Source of the DNA: Avena insularis
Taxonomy: Eukaryota > Streptophyta > Magnoliopsida > Poales > Poaceae
DNA length: 64,000 nt
NCBI GenBank assembly: GCA_023614405.1
Contig: CM042694.1
Location: 114,450,685 to 114,514,684 of the forward strand
Direction of reading: 5' to 3'
Shown: positions 48,701 to 60,474 of the stretch, piece by piece
Numbering within the stretch: position 1 is the first letter of the stretch
Layout: every line of letters starts with the position of its first letter
The notes under the pieces: model-generated
The model's input: the letters and a program-made list of their open reading frames with translations, nothing else
What the model was told of the DNA's origin: nothing
The model's database searches: none
Position numbers and translations under genes: made by a program

Positions 48701-51700
48701 AAGAAAGCTATTACTGGATTGAAGACAGAAGGCTCAATGATACTCCCTCCGTTCAGAAATATAAGACATTTTAGCTTTGTGAAATGAATGTATCTAGACG
48801 CTTTTTACTGTATAGGTTCACTTCGAACCTCGACGAACCTATACATAAAAAACGTCTAGATACATTCGATTCACAAAGCTAAAACGTCTTATATTTCTGA
48901 ACGGAGGGAGTACATGGCATTCCGACACAACAGAACCAAACTCACTATATATCCTCACCGCGTCTTGTACCGAAAAGAAGGAGAAAATCAAATAGAAGGT
49001 TGATGGTGCCTACTAAATATACCACCCAAACTTCAGTTTACAATATAACTGCTAACAGTGTCAAAAGCATGCATTGTGTATATCTAAATATAAGGTTATT
49101 TCAAGACGAACATCTGAGAAATTCAAATCACACACACTTCCTTCGAGGTGACACTCAATCCCATATGGAGTTCTAAATTTTTTAAGAGAGAATATAATGC
49201 TAAGAAAAACATAGTGAAAATACAGACATGTTGACATACCATAATAAAGGCGGGCACCATCACAACCCTGTTGATTGGCATACATGTATACACCACCACA
49301 TAAACGGGTTGCATTTCTTATGGAATCAATCCGAAGATTGAGCTTCCTTAACTGATGATGGCTTCCGCTAGCATTCATGAAAACCTCAACGCCACTGAAT
49401 GCTAGGTCAATCCGAGGGGCATTTGCAGTAAAGAGCTCCTCACAAGTTTCAGCAGCCAAAGCTCTGAAACATAATAACTAAATCAAAAGCTATAGTAGAG
49501 TCAGGTAATAAAAACGGTAGTTAAACAGTCAATTTCATCAAGAAATGCAAGATGCATAATACCATAATTAATGATGCATAATAACCTAAGCCGTATCAGC
49601 AGAGACAATCTGGAGCATATATGCTAAAGATCATAAATAAGTTTTAGCACATTTACAGAAGATAATGAGTCTACCTAAGCATTGAGAACTAGAGATGCAT
49701 TTTAACACTGTAAGAAGGTAAGAAAATGCAAGATAAGGATATTTGCCAAAAACAAATCCTAGGGTATTATAATTCACAGTTAACAAAATTAGAACATCCT
49801 AGACACTTAGATAAATATATGTAAGATATGCAGGAAAATTGTTGGTCTAGACTCTAGACATTGACTATCATGCATCTCTGAAACAAATTGTAGTTCGCTG
49901 TACATATTTCTATGCAGAGAGGATCAAATGTCTAAGCATGTTCATAGACAAGGGTGCCCTCTCGTATCATGACGTCAGCACAGGCCATCATAAGTCATAG
50001 AGTCCCGCAGAGTAATGCCTAGACAGTTCCTGAGAATTATAATACCCATAAAAGAAGTACAAGAGTGTTGTTCTAGTAAAGAATGGAGACTTGAGCAACC
50101 ATTTTCTTGTATAATAGTTGGGTCTTCTCAATGAGCCACACATTTTATTTTATAGTTCTTACAGTTAGGGCATGTTAAATTGTGATTTGGCAGAACAGTA
50201 GTACAATAATTATTTTCTTTTGCAGTAAATAGTTTTACACAATGTTAGCTAAAGATGATATAATGGCACGTAAACCCCCTAAAACAATAATTTGTGCTCT
50301 ATTAGGTAAGGTCGCCAAGACAGATTCAGGGCTGAAATCACAAGTTTCTAAATTGCAATCATAAAAAAAACTAATTTAAGGATTAATACTTACACATCAA
50401 GAAACTGAATATAACCATAACCAAAAGGCACAGTCTCCTGGGATATAGCCTCTGAGATATCAATAGGGAGTTGATAGTCAACAAGTTCATCTTTATATGA
50501 CCAAGCAGAAAACCATCGGAATTCACGATAGTTTCCATCATTTGCAAGGGACATCTTCGGACGAATCATAATAATCTTGCGGTTTAAGCAGAAAACCTGG
50601 CAGTTGTACCGTACACTCTTGAAAATAACAGGCATCCCTATGCTGCACAAGATGTTATCTGTATAGTCACCCGACAAAATGTCCTTTAGGCACTCCCATC
50701 TGCAAATTGATATAGAAGAGTAAATTTAACAGAAAGTATACAATTATATCATCTTCAAAATTAACTTGTTCATCAGAATGCAAAACCTCAGACAGAATAT
50801 CTGTATCAGGGATTAGTATATTTATTACCGTTTCGAACTAGCAACTGTCGTGCAATGGGCACTCAAAGGGTTATCATATAAATCAATCCTCATATGCATA
50901 TGTTGAAGTTTGCATTACACACATAAATAAAGCTAGAAAATATTATTGAAATTATCATTTATGGGAGGAGAAGAAACAGAGAGGGGGAGAAGAACTAAGG
51001 GCTGGTAGCTGAGAAGCTGAATACTTATAGGGGTTCATTTGCATATTTCCTATCAGCCAGCCCGCGGGAAATCTCCCGCCTAACGACCACAGCCGACGTG
51101 GCAACGGTCAAAGCGGGTCAGAGCGGTTTAGGACCTGGAGTGCAGCACATAACAAAGATTTGGGACCTCGATGTTCCGTTTTAAAGTATAAGGACCAAAC
51201 TGACGCAGAGGGGAAAGAATTAGGACCGCTCGTGCGGTTTCCTCACCGAAATACCTTATAGAAGCTACTGACTAGTGCTAGGCTGAAAATAAGTCGACCC
51301 ACTTACAATTAGAATTTACAAGTGATCTTCATACATAAAGTAAGTTAACTAGTAGTGGAGAACCATAACTTCCCTAACTAAATTTTGTGATTCGGGTCAT
51401 GCAAAGTGGAAGATGAAAAGATCTTCCTGTGCAGGAAAAACAAATCAAAGAGGTAAGAACTAGGACGTACTACACAGCAAAAAATCTCTGCTCCCAGCAA
51501 AAGACAAGTGATGTCTGAATGTCTCACATCTGACACTCCTGTTGCTAGATGCTTTGCTCAAAAGCATATAACAGGTGCTCATTCAGTCAGATTTCATTAC
51601 AATGACTGGAGGCCACAAACCTGTATTTCCCACCATATGGATAGTGATTAATACCATCCTCGCACTGCCACAGCAGTACCTGTGTTTCCGTAACTCGTAA

Positions 51701-51941
51701 GTTCAAAACATTAGTAGGTCATGGAGAAGACTCACGCGTGCGCCGTGGTGTCCTGCTCGAGGAAATGGTCCTCGCATCCGTATCCGGTGAGCTCGAGCTC
51801 GGGGCCGATGCGGACCACGGCGCCGGCGGTCTTGGCCCGCGCGATGGACTCCTTGACGTTGCGGAGGTTGGTGTCGAAGTCCATCGCCCACTGGTTCAGG
51901 TTGCACGTGGCCACCCGCAGAAGCCTCATCTTGCCGCCCAA
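41240..51941 (-). CDS. NADS: Glutamine-dependent NAD(+) synthetase
   Basis: Thirteen exons: 51941-51736, 50699-50394, 49463-49240, 48472-48369, 47712-47578, 46926-46719, 45077-44942, 44479-44341, 43788-43612, 43427-43260, 42856-42761, 41669-41541, 41470-41240. All junctions are GT/AG and in phase; total 752 residues, or 748 from the ATG at 51929 ([19 protein letters not shown]), the likelier start by family length. The enzyme makes NAD from deamido-NAD, ATP and glutamine, the last step of NAD synthesis, in the cytosol. The N-terminal nitrilase-type glutaminase shows its Glu ([12 protein letters not shown]), Lys ([14 protein letters not shown]) and Cys ([12 protein letters not shown]). The C-terminal synthetase has the ATP loop [17 protein letters not shown], then [28 protein letters not shown] and [14 protein letters not shown], ending [14 protein letters not shown]. 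No lesion was found. Confidence 0.95.
42415..42671. mobile_element. Stowaway MITE in NAD synthetase intron 11
   Basis: ctacctacgttccacaaaacaaggtgtat pairs with atacgccttatattacagaatgg...gatag, and caagtttgaccaag with cttggtcaaacttg. TA at 42413-42414 and 42672-42673. About 257 bp, a longer Stowaway class. Confidence 0.8.
45121..45332. mobile_element. Possible degenerate Stowaway MITE in intron 6
   Basis: A clear left end, tactccctctgttcaaaag, is present. The right end may be ttctgaaaaaggagta near 45310-45331, but the inverted match is weak. Confidence 0.35.
45742..45776. repeat. (TA)n microsatellite in intron 6
   Basis: About 17 uninterrupted TA units within the 46718-45078 intron of the NAD synthetase gene. 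Confidence 0.95.
48743..48910. mobile_element. Stowaway MITE in NAD synthetase intron 3
   Basis: 168 bp. Ends ctccctccgttcagaaatat and atatttctgaacggagggag are perfect inverted repeats, flanked by TA (48741-48742, 48911-48912). The stem extends through ctagacg / cgtctag. Confidence 0.96.
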
Positions 51942-52440
51942 ATCAAGAAACTCCCCGCCCCCTCCGTGCCTCGCTGCTGGGTGCTGACTAGCCTGCCGCT
52001 TGAGAGGGGCAGAGGGCCGAGGGTGGAGTCGGGGAACGGGGAGGAACCGAGGAAGGAGAGTAGAAGCCTGCGGATGCTCGCCGCCGGCTCAAAGGAGAGC
52101 TCGAGGAGCGGGGCGGCGGTGGTCTGGTGGAGGCCGCCGGAGGGGAGCAGCGCGGCCTTGGTCTGGTGGAGGCCAGCGGAGGGGAGCGGCGCGCGCCGCG
52201 GTGGTCTGGTGGAGGCCCGCGGAGGGGACCGACGCGGCGGTGGTGGGTGGAGGCCGGGGCCGGCCGAGGGGAGCGGCGCGGTGGTGGTCTGGTGGAGCGC
52301 GACGGAGGGGACGGGAGTGGCGCCGCGGTGGACGGTAACGAAAATAAAAATCCCCAATCGACAGATAAATTCAGAATAGGACGAGAATTCAGAGAAAATA
52401 AGCGGCGGTTTCTAGGGTTCACGTCGATAGGACAATATTC
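51942..52440 (-). promoter_or_regulatory. Promoter/5' leader of NAD synthetase with GC-rich tandem repeat
   Basis: This GC-rich stretch lies directly upstream of the NAD synthetase start. On the minus strand it begins with a GAACCCTAGAAACCGCC motif (about 52420), typical of plant leaders. Between about 52116 and 52320 the words gtggtctggtggagg and ggaggggagc repeat about five times at 30-50 base spacing. Long Pro/Ser/Arg or Gly-rich frames on both strands come from this repeat and are not taken as genes. Confidence 0.55.
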
Positions 52441-52499
52441 GATAGATGAGCATAGATGCCATAATAAAAGAAAAGGTGTCCAAAAAAACTGATTCAGGC

Positions 52500-52944
52500 A
52501 CCACGGCCAAAAGTAATACTCCCTCCCTCTTAAATAATGTCATAATCTATCTATACTACTCCCTTCGTCCAGAAATAACTGATTTGGGTTTGTCTAGATT
52601 CGAATGTATCTAGACGCATTTTAGATTCAAAGGTATCTAGACGTTGAGGTAGGTTTGTCTACACACAATTTTTTGTTCGCTTTTTTTTGGATGATTTTGC
52701 CCCTTCACTTCGGGTACCTAAGTAAAACTGGATAGTTCGATTCGGTTCATCGTGTGTTCATCTGTCTCCTGTAAACTGCCGACACGCCTCCCGTTCTCAT
52801 CCTCCTCGCCCGCCGCTACCGAGGGGAAGTCGTACGGGATATCCCTTCCTTGGTCTGCCGACGCAGGCGAGGTTAAGACGTGCTTCTCCCCTTCCTTGTT
52901 CTGCTACCGCCGAGAGAAAACAGGGCCTCTTCGTAGCTAAAGCC
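52500..52944. other. Stowaway-like fragments and intergenic DNA
   Basis: Two incomplete ctccctcc/ctcccttcgtcc starts lie at about 52520 and 52558, with cgaatgtatctagacg-type stem words to 52650 but no matching right end. Nested or truncated MITEs are likely. Confidence 0.5.
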
Positions 52945-53358
52945 ATGGGTCCTCAGGGCCTGGGGCCGGAGACATGGACCGACAGAAAGCTCGCTCGGGC
53001 ACTGGTCGTTGCTGAAGGATACAAGATCCGCAACTTCCTCGCCCCGTTCCTGAGAACCACAAAGTTTCGCAACGTAGTACATTCTCGACACACCTCGCCA
53101 TGGTCTAAGAGTACTGTGGCACCGTCTGCGATGGCGAGAGAACTCCTAGTGTCGGTCAACGGTGCTTCAGCAGCTGTGTCGGGCATCATTCCCCCATGGC
53201 TCATGGCAATGTTCATGATCTCAGCCTCCGTCTGCATCGTTTCACTCGTGATGTTCCACTGCGGTCACTGCTCGCACAGCGATGATGGCATCCCCAAGAA
53301 CAAGCCCGTTGCAGCCAAGGCCGCAAAGGCAAGCAGGCCGGCGAGTTCGACGCAGTAG
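52945..53358 (+). CDS. Possible small membrane protein, unknown function
   Basis: Open frame of 137 residues. An inner ATG at about 53130 (ARELLVSVNGASAAVS) would give a 75-residue protein. The clear feature is one hydrophobic span, IIPPWLMAMFMISASVCIV, followed by CGHCSHSDD and a Lys/Ala-rich tail, the layout of a single-pass protein with a short basic cytosolic end. The antisense strand is also open for long stretches, so coding is uncertain. No family is recognised and no introns were needed. Confidence 0.4.
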   Translation: MGPQGLGPETWTDRKLARALVVAEGYKIRNFLAPFLRTTKFRNVVHSRHTSPWSKSTVAPSAMARELLVSVNGASAAVSGIIPPWLMAMFMISASVCIVSLVMFHCGHCSHSDDGIPKNKPVAAKAAKASRPASSTQ

Positions 53359-53390
53359 ATGGCGACGCTGAGAGAGCAGGAGATGGTGGC

Positions 53391-53470
53391 GTCGGGGACG
53401 GAGATCGATGGCAGGCGCTCGGGTTGGGGAGTCGGGGACGGAGATCGATGGCAGGCGCTCGGGTTGGGGC
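53391..53470. repeat. 40-bp direct repeat, two copies
   Basis: 53391-53430 and 53431-53470 are identical except at the last base (gtcggggacggagatcgatg start). It lies just 3' of the possible small gene. Confidence 0.95.
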
Positions 53471-54078
53471 AAGAGATGGTGGCGTTGGGAAAACGAAGAA
53501 AAGAAAGAGTTTGAGAGGATGAACCCAATTGGAAACAAAGAGCCGGTGGCGAGGGCTAAGTGCAAAAGAAGAAGGGGACATCCATGGTGGGCTCTAGGGT
53601 TTACACCGGCTGGGCCTTGGGCCGGTCTAGGATGGGATGGGAGGTGGGCTATGCCTGGTAGGCTGGGTTGCTCCCTCTCTACCTCTAAAAACTTTTCTGT
53701 TTTCATTTGCTATTTTTCTGTTTTTTTAACAATTTTGCAAATAGTTGTTAAGCAACCAAAAAATAAAATTTAGGGTTTAAATTTTAGATGAAAGGGGGAA
53801 ATTCCTACTAAAATGCGGCACATGAAATGAAACATGATGAAGCCGAAGTTGCAAAAAACTAAGTATAACAAATTATTTATAAAAAATAAATATTTCAAAG
53901 TATTGGAGCATTGTATTTTTTAAATTACTGGTACATTTATATAAATTAATTCTTTTGTAACCGACGCACTGGCATTCATCTAGTCTAGTATAGTACTATT
54001 AATTTGCTATCCATATGTTTGTTGTCAAAAAAAATTGTCCCCTTTTTGGACGATTTTGCCCCTATATGTTTAGGGGTA
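53471..54078. other. Intergenic, AT-rich toward the right
   Basis: Frames on both strands up to about 53770 are low-complexity. From 53780 to the Gypsy LTR nothing is recognised. Confidence 0.35.
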
Positions 54079-55648
54079 TGATACATTGCAAATGTATCTA
54101 TAATTTTTGATGTTCCATGCTTTGTTTTATCTACTTTCTTGTGTTTTGTTTCAACTTTGGAATACTTTTTATATGATTTCTTGGACTAACCTATTAACAA
54201 GAGTCATAGTGCTAGCTGCCTGTTTTCTGCTGTTTTTGGTTTCAGAAAAGTCAGAAAATAAATATTCTCGGAATTGGACGGGACAAAAGCCAAAGTGCCT
54301 ATTTTTTCGGAAGGGATCAAGTGCCAGAATACGAGACGGAGAGGGGCTAGGGGCCGGCCACACCACCTGGCCGCGGCCAGGTTCGCCCGCACTGGGGTGG
54401 TGTGGTGGCTCCCACCCCTCGGCCTCTCCTTCCGCTATATATTTCCTCGACGAAAACCCTAAGTATCCATCAAAATCCACGAAGAGTCATGAGTCAGCTT
54501 GTCATCTCCATCCCTAGATCGGGAGGGATATGAAGCTCTTCCCGGCACCCTGCCGAAAAGGGAAATTCACCCTGGAGGCCTTCTTCATCACCATGCAAGC
54601 CTCCGGTGTGATGCGTGAGTAGTTCATCCTTGGACTACGGATCCATGTAGTAGCTAGATGGCTGGTTTCTCCTCCTTTGTGCTTTCATGTTTAGATCTTG
54701 TGAGCTTCGTTCATGATCAAGATCATCTATTTGTAATTCATACATGTTGTGTTTGCGGGGATCCGATGGATATTGAGATGCTATTTCAGATTGATTATTG
54801 ATTCTATCATGTCTTTGTTATTTGAGATCTTGCATGCTTTCCGTTGTTAGTAGCTATCTTGGCCAAGTAGATGCTAGCAACTCCAAGAGTTAGTATTTAT
54901 GCTCGATAGTGGGTTGATGCCTCCGTAACTGGGAAGTGACAGAAATCTCTAAGGTACTAGATGTGTTGTTGCTACTAGGAGAAAACAACAATCCTTTGTT
55001 CATAGAACAATCGTATTGTTTACCTTACACGCAGTCAGAAAAGCAATAATCTGTTTGCAACTTAATCTTGGAGGGTTCGGATGATAACCTGAAGGTGGAT
55101 TATTAGTCATAGATGCAGTTGGATGGCGGTCTATGTATTATGTTGTATTTCCCAATCAAGTCTCAAAGGAGTCAAGATGATTAGTATATGCATGTATTGC
55201 TTTCTCGGTGTTTGTCAATTGCCCCACTGTAATTTGTTCACCCAGCATGTTATCTATCTAAGGAGAGCCACCTCTAGTGAACTATGGATCCCGGTCCTTT
55301 GTCTTTACATACAATCTATAAACTGTTTCTGCTTTGTGTTTATTTTCTGCAAACTTTTACTTCTTTCCATTCGATACGTTTAATTCCGCAAAACACGGTG
55401 AGATTGACAACCTCATCGCAAGTTGGGGACAAAGTTCTATGGTCGTGTTGTGTAGGTCTTCACGTTGCTACTAGCACTGGTAGTGCGCCCTGCCAAAGCT
55501 CAGCTAGTAACACCTTTGGGGTGTTTCCTTGCTCCTACTGGTTCGATTAAACCTTGGTTTCATAACTGAGGGAAAACTTACTGCCGTGCTCATCATACCT
55601 TCCTCTTGGGGTTCCCAACAAGTTCTACGTTGAAAGTCGAGTGCATCA
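54079..55648 (+). repeat. 5' LTR of the Gypsy element
   Basis: Starts at TGATACATTGCAAATG and ends near gtgcatca, ten bases before the primer site. A TATATATTTCC box at about 54436 may be the promoter; the 3' LTR has TATAAG at the same place. Confidence 0.75.
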
Positions 55649-55658
55649 AGAACTTTTC

Positions 55659-55676
55659 TGGCGCCGTTGCCGAGGA
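55659..55676 (+). other. Primer binding site of the Gypsy element
   Basis: TGGCGCCGTTGCCGAGGA, a match to the primer site common in cereal Gypsy/Athila-like elements, with one base different from the usual form. Confidence 0.85.
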
Positions 55677-55841
55677 GTCAAGGACATCTTCACAAGGAGA
55701 GTCCTTCATAACCAATCTCTTTACTTTGTTGTTTTTGTTTTGCTTAGTTTCTTTTTGCTTTGTTTGCTTGTTTTGTTCTTCCCAAAACACAAAAAAATTA
55801 GTTTTACCTTGTTTGCTTTCTTATTTGAAAACCCAAAAAAA

Positions 55842-57781
55842 ATGACTACTCTTGAAAACACTAAGTTGTGTGACTTCACTAGCACCAACAACAATAATTT
55901 TATGAGCACACCTATTGCTCCACCTGTGGCTGAAAATACTTTCTTTGAGATAAAACCTGCTTTGCTCAATCTTGTTATGAGAGAACAATTTTCTGGTATT
56001 GGTAATGAAGATGCTGCTTCGCATCTAAATAACTTTGTTGAACTTTTTGAGATGCAAAAGCATAGGGATATAGATGGTGATATTATTAAACTGAAATTGT
56101 TTCCTTTCTCTTTGAGAGGAAAAGCTAAAGAATGGTTGAATCCTTAACTAGGAATAGTATTGATTCTTGGACTAAGTGCAAAGATGCTTTTATTGGAAAA
56201 TACTATCCTCCTGCTAAGATTATATCCATGAGAAGTGAAATAATGAAGTTTAAACAACTTGATAATGAGCATGTTGCTCAAGCTTGGGAAAGAATTAAAT
56301 CTTTGGTAAAGAATTGTCCCACTCATGGACTGACTGCTTGGATGATCATCCAAACTTTTTATGCAGGATTGAACTATTCTTCAAGGAACCTATTGGATTT
56401 AGCTGCTGGAGGTACCTTTATGACCATCACTTTAGGTGCTGCAACAAAACTATTGGACAATATGATGGTTAATTATTCTGAATGGCATACTGAGAGGGCT
56501 CCACAAGGTAAGAAGGTAAATTCTGTTGAAGAAACCTCCTCCTTGAGTGATAAGATTGATATTATTATGTCTATGCTTGTTAATGGGAAAGCCCATGTTG
56601 ATCCAAATAATGTTCCTTTAGCCTCTTTGGTTGCTCAAGAAGAGCAAGTTGATGTGAACTTCATAAGAAATAACAACTTTGGCAACAATGCTTATGGTAA
56701 TAATGCTAATAGGAACAATTTTGGTAACAACAATTATAAGCCTTATCCTCCCAACAATGGTAATGCTTATGGAAATTCTTACAACAATAATAAGAGTGCT
56801 CCCTCTGAACTTGAAGTTATGATTAAAGAGTTTATTAGTAAACAAACTGCTTTCAATAAAACTATTGAGGAAAAACTCTCTAATGTTGAAAGAAATATAG
56901 CATCTTTGGCTGAAGCTCAATCTTCTTTGAATAAAATGGTTGCTAAACCTGAAACTAATGAGAATCCCTTTGCAGCTACTAATGCCATACAAGTAAGAAT
57001 TAATGAAAATGTTAGACTATTAGCTGAATTACATGCTAAGTGGGAAAGAGAAGATGAAATTGCTAGAAACATTAGTGTTTCTACTATCACCACCACTAGT
57101 GTTGAGGCTAGTAATAGTCCTACTAATTTAGATGATAAAGTTGATTTTGATCTTGATGGTTGCAATATCTCTGAAATTATTAAGTTCCCACAAAATCTTG
57201 CTAAAATTCCTAATGCTAGTGCTATGAACATGGCTTTTACAAAACACATTACTGATGCTCTCATAAAAATTAAAGAAGAAAAGATGAAACATAAAGCTTT
57301 TATTCCTATAAAGCAAGAAGATGGTTGGGAACCCATCATTAATATGAAAGTGAATGACTTTTATTTCAAAGCTTTGTGTGATCTTGATAGTAGTGTTTCT
57401 ATTATGCCTAGAAGGATTTATGATATGCTTGATTTGCCTCCTCTTGAAGATTGTTATTTGAATGTTTCACTTGATGCTAATGCTAAAAAGAAACTAATGG
57501 GGAGTCTTAATGATGTTCTTATTATGGTTAATGATTCCTATGTCCTCGTTGATTTCTATGTTTTGGATGTTGAATACAATGCTTCTTGTCCTATTACTTT
57601 GGAAAGACCTTTTCTTAGAACTGTTGGTGCCATCATTGATATGAAAGAAGGCACCATTAAATATCAACTCCCACTCAAGAAAGGTATAGAACACTTCGCT
57701 AAAAAGAGAGAAAAGATTTATTTTGCTTCTCCTATGAAAACAAAATTTGGTCTTAATGCTTCTTCATTTGAGAACACTTGA
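55842..57781 (+). pseudogene. Gypsy gag-protease, one frameshift
   Basis: The frame starts at the ATG at 55842 (TTLENTKLCDFTSTN) and reads gag capsid sequence (AASHLNNFVELFEMQ, LFPFSLRGKAKEWL) to a stop at 56145. The continuation is in another frame (RNSIDSWTKCKDAFIGKYY, HVAQAWERIKSLVKNCPTHG), so one small indel near 56140 breaks it. An Asn-rich linker (about 56670-56800) and a coiled stretch follow. The protease-like domain reads FKALCDLDSSVSIMPR near 57370, with DLDSS where family members usually have DLGAS. No zinc knuckle was seen. Confidence 0.85.
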
Positions 57782-60474
57782 TTCTTTCTTTGCTTCTTAT
57801 GCCTAACTTAAAGGCGTTAAAGAAAAGTACTTGTTGGGAGATAACCCAAGAGTTTTAGATAAGTCTTGGAAGTTATTACCTCTGTAATAACCTCTCCTTA
57901 TCCTTTTTATTTGCTTTTTGAGCCAAGAGTAACCTCTAATGAGAGTGAAGTAATGGTTGGGAAAGTTGCTGTCCCGAAACAGATTTCTGTTCTTGACCGT
58001 AAAAATTCCTGAGAGAGTTCTGTACGTCTGATTGAGCTGTAATTTGTTGTGCTTCTGCCCCAGGTTGTTATATAACTTTTGTTAGTTCAACACTTTTTGA
58101 TTTGAGCAACATAAGGTTTTCGAAAAAAATCGTCTTTACCTGCTGGTCTGTTTTGACAGATTTCTGCCATTTTCTGCATTTGCTTCTTGTTAGTTTCTTC
58201 TTGAGTTCCTTTGGAGAATTGAGCTTTTTGAGGGAAGTGCTACAATAGCTAGTGTTCTAATGGAAGTTTATTTGGTGTTAGAACTGAACCTTGAGACTTA
58301 TTTATCTTAAGTGCACTAATGTTGCTAATGAGATTGTGTGAAGTTTTGTATGAAGGAAAATTTTCAGGTGTATGGAAGGAATGAGTAATGAGATGAAGGA
58401 TGGACTAAAGCTCAAGCTTGGGGATGCCACGCGTGTCACCCCAAAAAATATCCAAGAAGTGCAAGCGTCAAAGCTTGGGGATGCCGAAGGCATCCCCTTC
58501 TTCATCAATAAAAATTCCAGGTTTCTTCCAAACTCTTTATTTTTATTGTTTCATGCATAGTTGTGTTTTTCTTGGAGCGTCTTCTTTTTAGTTTTTGTTT
58601 TAGTTTTTAGTTTGCTTGGTTTGCTTAGTTTTCTGAATAAGTTGGTTGGACCCCCTCTTTCATACATTGGTTTGCAAATAGTTTTGTTTGGTTTGGAAAA
58701 GAGTAGGAAAGTTCATGCTTATGTGGTAAAAAGAGCTCGTTTTTTACTGTGGCTATGCTTTGTCATGCCATGCTTGATATTGTTTTGGCTTTATACTTAG
58801 TATTCTGCTGTAGCATGACTTGTTATAAACAATTTAGATTGATTAATGTGCCTTGGATGAATCATGCGTTGTTTTAGCATATTAAAGCATAGTATAGTGG
58901 TATTCTCCTTTGATGCTTTATTTGGGTTGACTTGGCGCATGCTCACACCATGTTATGACTATCAAAAGTCACCATAAGCCTTTATGATCCTTTAGTTTTC
59001 AACTTGTAGTATTACTTTATGCTTTGATCAATGATGTTTTGTCGCTCTGCACGATTATGGCCATTATTGCTCTCTTAGTTTGTCGCTCCCAGTCTTTTGC
59101 TAGCCTCCACCACAAAGTATGAGTTCCACTCAAGCATCCAACTCCCTAAACCAAGTTTTTCCGAAGATTCCACCATACCTACCTACTAGCTTATGCTATT
59201 CCAAGTATATTCATGCTTTTGTCTACCTTTCACTTGTTATGAGAAAACTAGTGATTAAAGCTCTCACGAACTTGATGGCACACTTTACTTTATTGCCTCT
59301 AATAAACTTGAACCATTGGGTCCTTCTTTGTTGCGTATATGCTTGCACTTTATAAGTTGAAATTAGCAGAACCATGTTTCATGGGGAACGCTTTCAACAT
59401 TGCACTTGTACTTTATACCTCGTTGATATCATGTTCTTTTGCTTACGGATCCCGGCGGTGTGAAATAAAAGTGGAACTTGTAAGATCATGGAGTTTGTAT
59501 GTGTGTTAGAGAAACACCTGGGCCGCTAGCCTAAGCCATGCCTAATCATGGTGGAAACTTGCAGCATCACCATAATGAGCACTCTATGAAGCATCCTCAA
59601 TAAAAACCTATGCAAATAGCAAATAAAAAGATTGCTGAGATGCTCATTGTCTGCTTGCCTTGTCATTTTGATTATGGGAAAGCTCCTGTATCATGTGCAA
59701 GGAGTACCCCGTTGGCGGTTCTTAATGATACACATATACTTACAATGACAAGAGCTTACTCATGACTGAAGTTGAGTAACATGAGGATCGGTCTTCGTAA
59801 GTAAGGGGCATGAGATTTCGGTTTATAACTTGTCAAGCATATCCTCTTAGTTGTGTCACTTTAACCTTAACCACTTCAAGATGCTTATGATAGGGGCAAT
59901 GAGAGCTGAAAGCTATAAATAACATAATTTTTGGAAGCTCTTTATGAGACTTGAATCCCTACTTCCTTTTTACAAAAGGCCTTTCTTCCACCATTATATT
60001 GAGTCTCGACCTTCTATCTTTACGCACCTACTTTGAGAGCATAGTGGCCATTCTTAGTTCTATGTGCATTGTCCCAAGACTAGTTGATTGATGCATAACT
60101 TGATATTGCTTGTTTGAAACTATTGTATCTAGTCACTCTTATGAACTTTGAAGGTGTCCTATGCATTTATATTTGCTACTCTATTGAGGGACAAGCTGAA
60201 TACTTTTATGCTATGTTTTCTTTATGTGAAACAAACAAACGTCTTGTAGAGCATGTTATTCATGAATCTTTTGTTTGTGCATTTTCATGTTGCATCATAG
60301 TCTCTTTGCCTATTGCTAGAACTTTGTCTTTCATGCTATGATTGAAGTACTATGATCCCAGCTGTGATGTTTTGCAAATACTTTGATCAAGACTTTGATG
60401 GTGCATGTCACCTCAAAAATTATTTCTTTTTATCACTTACCTACTCGAGGACGAGCAGGAGTTAAGCTTGGGGA
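57782..60474 (+). other. Noncoding interior of the Gypsy element
   Basis: No pol domain in any frame; the longest frames are under 90 residues. A motif cttggggatgcc occurs at about 58418 and 58473 and again in part before the 3' LTR, a word typical of the 3' part of such elements. Confidence 0.65.

Noticed and set aside
51738..52492. Frames of 88-213 residues on both strands upstream of NAD synthetase
   Set aside because: Products of the GC-rich tandem repeat and the 5' leader; the real exon 1 is identified by family sequence.
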